Source: JBFHES01 sp041584015 | GTDB lineage: Bacteria; Bacteroidota; Bacteroidia; Bacteroidales; M50B96 | Direction: 5' to 3' | NCBI GenBank assembly: GCA_041584015.1 | Contig: JBFHES010000003.1 | Coordinates: 1-46,115 of the forward strand | DNA: 46,115 bases | Shown: piece after piece, positions 34,737 through 42,700 of the stretch | Numbering within the stretch: the stretch's first letter is position 1 | How the letters are laid out: every line of letters starts with the position of its first letter | Made by a program: the position numbers and the translations under genes | The notes under the pieces: generated by a model | The model's database searches: none | What the model was told of the DNA's origin: nothing | Seen by the model: the letters and a program-made list of their open reading frames with translations, nothing else

Positions 34737-37085
34737 ATGAAAAAAATACTTTTAACCCTAATAGGTGCTGTTCTGCTGTGCACTGCATTCGGATTAACCC
34801 CCGATGGCAAGTATACTGTAAGCGGCCAACTTAAAGATAAATCCAGCGGAGAAGACTTAATTGGAGCAACAATCTATGTTAAAGAATTAAGCTCAGGAAC
34901 AATTTCTAACCTCTACGGCTATTTTAGCGTGAACCTTAAACCGGGCAGCTACACAATTCAATTTTCATACATTGGTTACGAAACCATCGAAAAAACCATC
35001 CAGCTTAAAGATGATGTGATGCTAACCATCGAATTACCCACATCAAAGCTAACACTTAACGAAGTTGAGGTGAATGCCGACAAGGCTAATCATAACATTA
35101 CCCGCAACGAAATGAGTACAGTTAAAATGCAGAGTAAAACAATTAAAATGATACCTGCATTAATGGGTGAAGTTGATGTGGTTAAAGCCATTCAACTATT
35201 ACCTGGCGTAAATTCCGTTAGTGAAGGTTCCTCAGGCTTTAGCGTTCGCGGTGGTAGCTCAGATCAGAACTTGATTTTATTGGACGAGGCTACCGTGTAT
35301 AACGCTTCTCACCTACTCGGTTTCTTTAGCGTATTTAACAATGATGTGATTAAAGATGTAAAGCTTTACAAAGGTGATATTCCGGCGCAAAATGGTGGCC
35401 GATTATCCTCAGTTCTGGATGTACGCATGAAAGATGGCAACCAAAAAAAACTAAGCGGATCAGGAGGTATTGGAACCATCTCAAGCCGATTAAGCCTTGA
35501 AGGTCCTATTGTGAAAGACAATACTTCATTTGTAATATCGGGCCGACGTACGTATGCCGACATATTTTTGCCCTTGGCAAAGGAAGAAGCCATTAGAGAA
35601 AATGCGCTTTATTTTTATGACCTGAATGCAAAGGTTAATCACAAGATTAATGAAAACAATAAAATCTACCTCTCTGGCTATTTCGGCAGAGATGTATTTA
35701 AAAACGAGTTCTTTCAAATGGGTTTTGGAAACAGTACAGCAAGCATTCGCTGGAATCATCTGTTTTCACGAAAACTATTTTCAAACCTCACACTTATCTA
35801 CAGCGATTTTGATTACAGCCTTGGTGTACCCGAAGGAACAGCAAATTCTTTTGTTTGGACATCGCATCTAAAGGACCAATCAATTAAACTCGATTTTGGT
35901 TATTATCCAAATATGAACAACACCATAAAATTTGGTGCAGTAAGTAATTTTCACACTTTTGAGCCAGGTCTGGCAAAAGGCTTGGGCAACGAATCCATTT
36001 TTTCAGAGTTTGAATTACCCAAACATTACGCGCTCGAATCAGCGGTTTATGTCTCCAATGATCAAAAAATTAATTCGCTAATATCGCTCAAGTATGGGCT
36101 TCGCTTATCTGTCTTTCAAAATTTCGGGAAAGGAATATTATACAACTATGATAAAAGCAATCCGAATGATTATTTAGTTAGTGGCCAAAAAAACTATGCT
36201 AAAGGCGAGTTAATAAACACCTATGCCGGTCTAGAGCCACGTATAGGTATTAACTGGCAGCTATCCGAATTCTCGTCGGTAAAAGCCAGCTACTCGCGTA
36301 CGAAGCAGTACATTCATTTGGCACAAAACTCAACGGCAGGCACACCGCTTGATGTTTGGTTCCCTTCAAGTCCGAATGTAAAGCCACAAACCGCGGATCA
36401 GTTTGCCATTGGATATTTCAGGAACTTATTCGACAATAAACTCGAAGCATCAGTTGAGACTTATTATAAAGACATGAAAGATGCCATCGATTTTAAAGAT
36501 CATGCAGCACTTCTGCTAAATGAGCATTTTGATGGTGAACTGCGATTTGGCAAAGCAAAATCCTACGGAGCAGAGTTTTTGGTTCGTTACAACATTAAGA
36601 AACTAAGCGGATGGCTTAGCTATACCTACTCCCATACTGAACGCGAGATTGCCGATATAAATAATGGTGAAGCGTATGTAGCACCCTATGATAAACCACA
36701 CGACATTTCAATTGTATTAAATTATGCCATTAACGATCGCTTATCTGCTTCCGCCACGTGGGCGTACTCCACAGGAGCACCTGTTACAGTACCAACCGGT
36801 CGATTTGAATATCAGGGTGCAGTAATTCCGGTTTACTCGAAACGTAACGAATACCGAATGCCTGACTATCATCGTATGGATGTTTCAATCAGCTATAAGG
36901 GGAAACAAACCGAAGGCAAAAAATGGTATGGCGAGTGGAACTTGTCTATATACAATGCCTATGCGAGAAAAAATGCCTGGGCACTCCGATTCAGACAAGA
37001 TGAGCTAAATCCAGACATTACTTACGCCGAGAAGGTTTATCTATTCTCAATCATTCCGGCAATAACCTATAACTTCAATTTTTAA
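34737..37085 (+). CDS. TonB-dependent receptor with carboxypeptidase-like N-terminal domain
   Basis: An outer membrane gated transporter of 782 residues. A signal peptide (about 1-19, MKKILLTLIGAVLLCTAFG) is followed by a carboxypeptidase-regulatory-like beta-sandwich domain (about 26-110, GEDLIGATIYVKELSSG, YIGYETIEKTI). The plug domain follows (about 130-230), with LPGVNSVSEGSSGFSVRGGSSDQNLILLDE matching the TonB plug and SVFNNDVIKDVKLYKGDIPAQNGGR as the next conserved block. The rest is a beta-barrel ending in YNFNF. No SusD partner is adjacent; instead a DUF4249 lipoprotein follows after 4 bases, a common arrangement in this phylum. Substrate is unknown. Confidence 0.9.
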   Translation: MKKILLTLIGAVLLCTAFGLTPDGKYTVSGQLKDKSSGEDLIGATIYVKELSSGTISNLYGYFSVNLKPGSYTIQFSYIGYETIEKTIQLKDDVMLTIELPTSKLTLNEVEVNADKANHNITRNEMSTVKMQSKTIKMIPALMGEVDVVKAIQLLPGVNSVSEGSSGFSVRGGSSDQNLILLDEATVYNASHLLGFFSVFNNDVIKDVKLYKGDIPAQNGGRLSSVLDVRMKDGNQKKLSGSGGIGTISSRLSLEGPIVKDNTSFVISGRRTYADIFLPLAKEEAIRENALYFYDLNAKVNHKINENNKIYLSGYFGRDVFKNEFFQMGFGNSTASIRWNHLFSRKLFSNLTLIYSDFDYSLGVPEGTANSFVWTSHLKDQSIKLDFGYYPNMNNTIKFGAVSNFHTFEPGLAKGLGNESIFSEFELPKHYALESAVYVSNDQKINSLISLKYGLRLSVFQNFGKGILYNYDKSNPNDYLVSGQKNYAKGELINTYAGLEPRIGINWQLSEFSSVKASYSRTKQYIHLAQNSTAGTPLDVWFPSSPNVKPQTADQFAIGYFRNLFDNKLEASVETYYKDMKDAIDFKDHAALLLNEHFDGELRFGKAKSYGAEFLVRYNIKKLSGWLSYTYSHTEREIADINNGEAYVAPYDKPHDISIVLNYAINDRLSASATWAYSTGAPVTVPTGRFEYQGAVIPVYSKRNEYRMPDYHRMDVSISYKGKQTEGKKWYGEWNLSIYNAYARKNAWALRFRQDELNPDITYAEKVYLFSIIPAITYNFNF

Positions 37086-37089
37086 TAAA

Positions 37090-37935
37090 ATGAAAACATC
37101 AAATATATTTTTCTTAATAATAATTGCGCTGGTTTTCAATGCATGTACAGAGCGCTTTGATATTGAACTGGACGATCAGCAATATGCCAAACTTGTAGTT
37201 GATGGCAGTCTGACAAGTGATACCACAACACAGATAATTAAGTTGAAGAAAACATCTAATTACTTTGAAAATGAGAAAGCACAGCTTGTTAGTGGTGCCG
37301 AAGTGTACGTAAGTTCAAGCATTGGCGACACAATTATATTCTTTGAGAATGCAACAAGCGGATATTATGAATCCGGCAACAACGTTTATGGCATAAGCGA
37401 TATAAGCTACAAACTACATATTCATCTTGCACAAGAAATTGGTGGATCACTTAATTACGAATCGCAGGAACAACTTATGAATCCGGTTGCTAAACTTGAT
37501 TCAATAGGACTAGCATATTATGAAGAGTGGGGCAACATATGGGAGATTCAGGTTTATGCCTATGATCCGCCTCGTAAGGATTTTTATTTATTCAGAGCCC
37601 TGATTAACGATACATTAGTTACGGATACCATTCATGAATATTTTGTTCAAAGTGATGATTTCTTTAATGGAAACTACACGAATGGCGTCGGCAGCCAATA
37701 TCTAGATGCCAACAAAGCCGAGCAATATATTGAGCCAGGAGATAAGATAACGTTCGAAATAAGCGGAATAAACGAATCCTATTATGATTACGTTACCAAT
37801 GCGCAGCTTGAGTTAATGGGGCAAAACCCGATGTTCAGTGGGCCACCAGCTAATTTAATTGGCAACATCAACAATGGCGCTTTGGGATACTTTGCTGTAT
37901 ATGCTTCAGAGCGATCATCTGTAATTTTAGAATAA
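37090..37935 (+). CDS. DUF4249 family lipoprotein
   Basis: The 281-residue product carries a lipoprotein signal peptide, MKTSNIFFLIIIALVFNAC, with Cys19 as the acylation site. The next residues, TERFDIELDDQQYAKLVVDGSLT, match the conserved start of DUF4249 proteins, which usually follow a TonB receptor in Bacteroidota. The mature part is beta-rich, with strand-like repeats (SGAEVYVSSSIGDTIIF, GYYESGNNVYG). It begins 4 bases after the receptor stop, is the last gene of the operon and is followed by a strong terminator hairpin. It is probably on the outer leaflet or periplasmic side, working with the receptor; substrate and function are unknown. Confidence 0.85.
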   Translation: MKTSNIFFLIIIALVFNACTERFDIELDDQQYAKLVVDGSLTSDTTTQIIKLKKTSNYFENEKAQLVSGAEVYVSSSIGDTIIFFENATSGYYESGNNVYGISDISYKLHIHLAQEIGGSLNYESQEQLMNPVAKLDSIGLAYYEEWGNIWEIQVYAYDPPRKDFYLFRALINDTLVTDTIHEYFVQSDDFFNGNYTNGVGSQYLDANKAEQYIEPGDKITFEISGINESYYDYVTNAQLELMGQNPMFSGPPANLIGNINNGALGYFAVYASERSSVILE

Positions 37936-37956
37936 ATCTGAGAGGGGTTTCAGATC

Positions 37957-38002
37957 AGTTCCAGGGAGGATGCTCCGTTGTCCCTCCTGGAACTTTATTT
38001 TT
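37957..38002 (+). terminator. Terminator after the TonB receptor operon
   Basis: Arms at 37957-37970 and 37981-37994 (AGTTCCAGG... with its complement) pair with one mismatch around a 10-base loop and are followed by TTATTTTTTC. The region just downstream holds the -7 element of the next gene. Confidence 0.8.
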
Positions 38003-38021
38003 TCAATTCCACTCATCGGTT

Positions 38022-38029
38022 TATCTTTG
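38022..38029 (+). promoter_or_regulatory. Candidate promoter of the PPIase gene (TATCTTTG)
   Basis: A perfect TAnnTTTG match 9 bases before the ATG at 38039. Transcription would start at about 38034-38036, downstream of the alternative ATG at 38033, which favours the 38039 start and a nearly leaderless mRNA. Confidence 0.5.
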
Positions 38030-38038
38030 TGCATGCAT

Positions 38039-38836
38039 ATGTACAGATACATCTACAAATTAATATTCCTCTTTGCTTTGGTATTCAGTCTTGGCTGCTC
38101 AGGAAATCAGCATGATAACACCCAATCGAAAGCACCTGATAAAGAAAAAACTGTAAAGAAGAAACAAAAGAAGAAGACAGCTGCTCCAAAGAAGAAAAAA
38201 ACAGGTCCGACCGAAAGTAACGCGCTAGAATTTTTCAAGGCTTACGGTAAAAAAAATCCAGAAAACATTGTGCAGTTAAGCACCAAATTTGGCAATATAA
38301 AGCTCAGGCTTTTTGATGATACGCCTATACACAGAGCCAATTTTATTTATCTGATTAAAAATGAATTTTATGAAAATACAGAGTTCTATCGTGTTGTAGA
38401 CGATTTTATGATTCAAGGCGGTAAAACCGATAATCAGGATGTTAAGAACAAACAACGCAAATTTGGCCGATACACATTGCCTGCCGAGTTTAGCGAAAAA
38501 CATTTTCATGAACGAGGAGCCTTGGCCATGAGTCGTGGCTACGACAATAACCCTGACCGACGCTCCTCTCCTTTCGATTTCTATATAATTCAAGGTGGAT
38601 TACTTACCGAATTTCAACTGAATGCCATTGCCAACAGCGAGCAAATTAAAATAAGCAAGGCTAAGCGTGAGGTTTACAAAAGCAAAGGAGGCGCTCCTCA
38701 TTTAGATAATTCTCATACAGTATTTGGTGAAGTGATAGAGGGAATGGCTGTAGTAGACTCCATTGCTAAAGTGCGATGCGACGGAGGCGACTGGCCAATT
38801 AACTCGGTTAAAATAAACATGAAAGTACTTGAATGA
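38039..38836 (+). CDS. Lipoprotein peptidyl-prolyl cis-trans isomerase (cyclophilin type)
   Basis: The 265-residue product starts with a lipoprotein-like signal, MYRYIYKLIFLFALVFSLGC, with Cys20 as the likely acylation site. A short Lys-rich linker follows (about 31-55, containing KKKQKKKTAAPKKKKT). The cyclophilin domain (about 76-262) matches FGNIKLRLFDDTPIHRANF, GALAMSRG, and NSHTVFGEVIEGMAVVDSIAK. It should act on prolyl bonds of proteins in the periplasm. The frame is open from 37970, but the region upstream contains the terminator and promoter of the neighbouring units, so the later ATG was chosen. Compared with a classical PPIase it has an insertion in the middle (about 190-225) as seen in related Bacteroidota proteins. 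Confidence 0.85.
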   Translation: MYRYIYKLIFLFALVFSLGCSGNQHDNTQSKAPDKEKTVKKKQKKKTAAPKKKKTGPTESNALEFFKAYGKKNPENIVQLSTKFGNIKLRLFDDTPIHRANFIYLIKNEFYENTEFYRVVDDFMIQGGKTDNQDVKNKQRKFGRYTLPAEFSEKHFHERGALAMSRGYDNNPDRRSSPFDFYIIQGGLLTEFQLNAIANSEQIKISKAKREVYKSKGGAPHLDNSHTVFGEVIEGMAVVDSIAKVRCDGGDWPINSVKINMKVLE

Positions 38837-38886
38837 AATTATTATATGTTTAGAGGCATTATTGACGCTGATTTTAATTTATTCTT

Positions 38887-38894
38887 TAAATTTG
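38887..38894 (+). promoter_or_regulatory. Candidate promoter of the ferritin-like gene (TAAATTTG)
   Basis: A perfect TAnnTTTG match 35 bases before the ATG at 38929. TTG at 38862-38864 lies 22 bases upstream as a possible -33. Confidence 0.5.
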
Positions 38895-38928
38895 AAACAA
38901 AATATTGCATAACACAAAAACACGAGAT

Positions 38929-39429
38929 ATGGAAGAATCAAAAACAATGGAAATCCTTAAAACAGCAATTTTGCTGGAAAGAAAAGGAAAAGCATTTTAT
39001 TCTAATGTGGCTGACAAAGCTGATGATGCTGATGTAAAGGAATTCTTTCAGCACATGGCTGACGAAGAAGATGATCATATTAAGTTCTTAACCGAACAAT
39101 TTGCACATTATACCCAAAACAAAAAGTTCAAAGAAACCGAGGTACCTAAAGATGAAGATACCACCACGGAACAAATTTTATCTGAAAAGGTAAAGAAGCA
39201 GATTAATGCGGCAAGCTTTGAGGCGGCGGCCATTTCTGCTGCTATCGATTTTGAGACTAGAGCTGTAAAGGTTTACTCAGATAGAGCTGAAAGTGCTACA
39301 GATCCTGAAGAGAAGCAATTTTATCAGTTTCTTGCTGATTGGGAAAAAGGACATCACAAATTATTAAATGAAATAGATAAAGAAGTACGTGAGAAAGTAT
39401 GGTTCGACAATAATTTCTGGCCATTCTAG
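38929..39429 (+). CDS. Ferritin-like/rubrerythrin domain protein
   Basis: The 166-residue product is a four-helix ferritin-like protein without a rubredoxin domain. Metal-binding residues are visible: Glu in LLERKGKAF, the DEEDDH block with an ExxH spacing, Glu in IDFETRAVK, and WEKGHHKLL. These predict a di-iron site that could reduce peroxides or store iron. The frame is open from a TTG at 38905, but the ATG at 38929 gives the usual family start (ESKTMEILKTAILLERKGKAF) and is better placed with respect to the promoter at 38887-38894. It is monocistronic, followed by a strong terminator. Function is inferred from fold. Confidence 0.85.
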   Translation: MEESKTMEILKTAILLERKGKAFYSNVADKADDADVKEFFQHMADEEDDHIKFLTEQFAHYTQNKKFKETEVPKDEDTTTEQILSEKVKKQINAASFEAAAISAAIDFETRAVKVYSDRAESATDPEEKQFYQFLADWEKGHHKLLNEIDKEVREKVWFDNNFWPF

Positions 39430-39447
39430 TTTTATTTATCATTCTAT

Positions 39448-39486
39448 AAAAAGAGGTTTCATTCTGTTGTAATGAAACCTCTTTTT
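39448..39486. terminator. Bidirectional terminator after the ferritin-like gene
   Basis: A perfect 16-bp stem (39448-39463 and 39471-39486, AGAGGTTTCATT core) with a 7-base loop and A/T-run arms separates the ferritin-like gene from the adhesin gene. Confidence 0.85.
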
Positions 39487-39659
39487 AAATTATAAACATC
39501 CCATTCCTCCCCGCCTGCACACCCCATATTCAATTTACCCATTTCACTTCTTGTGCATATCTAAATTGTGCATCATGGCTTAAATAAGTTATCCTTAGAT
39601 TTATACTTAAAGCATTTGTAAAACTGAAAAAAATACTTGACACAGGGGAGTTATTTAGG

Positions 39660-39667
39660 TAAATTTG
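39660..39667 (+). promoter_or_regulatory. Promoter of the giant adhesin gene (TAAATTTG, with -33 TTG)
   Basis: TAAATTTG with TTG at 39637-39639 (ACTTGAC context) spaced by 20 bases, the best complete -33/-7 pair in the window. Transcription would begin near 39673, leaving a leader of about 88 bases before the ATG at 39762. Confidence 0.65.
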
Positions 39668-39672
39668 TTTAG

Positions 39673-39761
39673 AAGCAAAATCAGACTCACCTCAACGGAG
39701 TGTTAGGTAGCGTACCAAACGCTCAGCTACATATAACAAGCGTTTATAAAAATATACTACC
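39673..39761 (+). promoter_or_regulatory. Potentially structured 5' leader of the adhesin gene
   Basis: The leader contains ACTC/GAGT arms near 39684-39702. It also has two alternative hairpins around 39707-39730: GTAGC with GCTAC, or AGCGT with ACGCT, which share bases and so exclude one another. No riboswitch family was recognised. Confidence 0.4.
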
Positions 39762-42700
39762 ATGAAGAAACTAATTGCATTTTTGATTGCCGCATTTTTT
39801 GCATTAAGCTCTTATGCTCAAGTGCCCGACTACTTATTACCAATCGAATTTCCTGATCCGCTGGGATGTAATATTCCCGTCGTAGAAAACGGAATTCCGC
39901 TAATGGTTGTATCAACAACCATTGAGGACTGTTCGGCTGGTTCGTGTGATTACTTTAAAGACTTTGACCAACTATGGATGTGGGCAGCTCGTTTAAGCGG
40001 TGACCTAAGCATCATTCCTGTAATTCATAGAATTGAACTAGATGTTTATGATAATTGTGGAACAGGATGTACCATGGCCTTCCTTTACGACTTTGTCGGA
40101 TTGCCCATTGCAACGGCTTCCAATACAGGAGTAGGTATTGAGACATTAACACTTCAACCTACAACGGCACAAGCATGTAGCGAATTTGCTGTTTCTTCTT
40201 GCGAAGGAGCTGTTCTCGAAGTACGTATTTACATGACGGGGACAACGCCACTTTCGATCGATGGAGATGTCACCTATGCCGGTGCTCCCGGCGAATGCTT
40301 TGGCGAAATAGATCTTAGCATTTCAGGCGGTACACCTCCCTACAGTATTCTATGGAGCAATACGGCAGTTAGTGAAGACCTTACTTCGCTTTGTCCTGGG
40401 ACTTATTCAGTTACCGTTACAGATGCCAATAATTATAATGTTGACTCCTTCTTTGATGTCTTTTTTGATATAGAACTAAATCCCACGCTAACGCACCCCA
40501 CAGGTGCAGGTCTATGCGATGGAGCCATTACTATTACTCCAACAGGAGGACTTCCGCCATATACTTATATTTGGGGCGATGGATGGATCTTCCCTAATCC
40601 AACCGGACTTTGTGAGGGAACATATAATGTAACCGTTACCGATGCCACAGGTTATCAGGTTGATTCTTTCTTTGATATTTTCTTTCAATCTGTAAATCCT
40701 CCATCAACAATACTTCCTCTTAATTTTCCTGATCCGCTGGGATGTAACATTCCGGTCATTGAAAATGGTGTTCAATTAACAATCGTTCCAACAACAGCAG
40801 AAGATTGCACCGCTGGTGCATGTTCTTTTGCCAAAGATCCGGGTCAGCTTTGGTTATGGCCAGGGCGTTTAGTTGGTGATCTTTCGTTAATGCCTCCAAT
40901 AGAAAAAGTAGAGATTGATATAGTTGATTACTGTGGAATTGGTTGCACAATGGCCTACCTGTACGACATGTCAGGTATGATTATTGCCAGCGACATGAAC
41001 GCGGCTACAGGAAGTCAAACGCTGATTCTTATGCCTTCATCACCAATACAAGCAAGCCAATTTGCCGTTTCATCCTGCGAAGGTGTAATTACGGAAGTGC
41101 GCATATACACAGGACTCCCACAACTATCCATTCAAGGTGTTGTGAGTAATGCCAGTTCAGCATCCAGTTGCGATGGTTCGGTTGCCCTTACCGTTATGAA
41201 CGGAACACCACCCTACTCATTCCTCTGGAGCAATCAATCAACAATGCCCGATCTAATGGGTGTTTGCCCCGGAACATATTCTGTGACCGTGATAGATGCT
41301 GTCGGAGAAATGGCAGATTCTTTCTTTGATGTATATTTTGAAATATCTATAACTGGAGCGTGCTGTTTACCCGATGGTTCATGCATTGCCGCAAGCGAGT
41401 CCGACTGTGCGGCAGCTGGTGGCACATTTGAAGGATTAGGTACAGACTGCGCAACCGTTAATTGTTGGAGCAATACCAATGACTTTAGCCTTGCACTCGA
41501 CCAACAAGGATTCCCACTCACAGGAGGTGGCTCTGCCTATTTTGACGATCCAAGTTACCCGAGTGATTTTAGTGGGTGGTATTATTACCCAAACACCAAC
41601 TGGTGGAACATTTGGTTTTACGATCATCCCTTCGACCCAAGCAAACATAAAATAATTACCATTGAATTCGATTTAGCATATGTTAATCCTGGCGCTCCGG
41701 CTTACCTCGATTTTGCAGTAAACTGGTCGACGCCTCAATGGGATCCCCCTTTAGTTGATGTACCACCGTTACCAACTCTTGTAGGACCAAATGAAGCGTT
41801 ATACATCATGCGTCCAACATTGCAACTTTGGAACGGCTCATTAGAGGCAGGTCATCATGAGTTTTGTTACGTTATACCTGACTACTGCCCTGAGTGGGTT
41901 TCAATCGACGTACAAGGATTTAACTTCAACATCACCAATGGTATCATTACGCATGAATGCGTTGATGCTGCTCCTCCAAGTGAAGGACGCTGCTGTTACC
42001 CGGATCCGACAGGAGTTTTGATATGTGATGAAAATTATGAATGTGAGTGCACACTACTGGGAGGACAATGGAATCCACTACTCGATTGCACAACTCCTTG
42101 TGCCACTGTGCTGGGAGCTTGTTGTCTTCAGGATAATACATGTGTAGAAGTTGAACAAAATATATGTAGTGTACTTGGAGGTGTTTATCAAGGAGATAAT
42201 ACCACCTGTTCCACAACGATTTGTAGTCCTATTGGTCGCTGCTGTATTCCTGACCCGACGGGCAGTCCTTCATCCTGCATGGATATAACACAACAAGAAT
42301 GCTTACAAATGAGCGGTTTCTGGGATGCCACACTTGATTGTACCAACGACCCATGTATTACTCCTATTGGCGCTTGCTGCTACACCGACGGCACCTGTCA
42401 GGACATGGATCAGGCATCTTGTCTTCAGAATGGAGGTATCTATCAAGGTGATGCAACCAGTTGTAATTCTGTAACATGCTCGCCATCCATTGATGGTGCC
42501 TGCTGTATGCCGGATGGTACATGTATTAATCTTGATGCGGTAACCTGCCTACAAAGCGGAGGTAATTTCCAGGGAATAGGAACACTTTGCGCTCAGGCTA
42601 ATTGTCCACCAGCAACCGAATCATGTTGTATGCCAGATGGTACATGTCAGGACCTCACACCTGCAGATTGTGCAAATGCCGGAGGTGTTTCCGGAGGTAT

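Noticed and set aside
38033..38038. Alternative PPIase start at 38033
   Set aside because: It would lie at or before the likely transcription start of the TATCTTTG promoter; the ATG at 38039 is preferred, though the two differ by only two codons.
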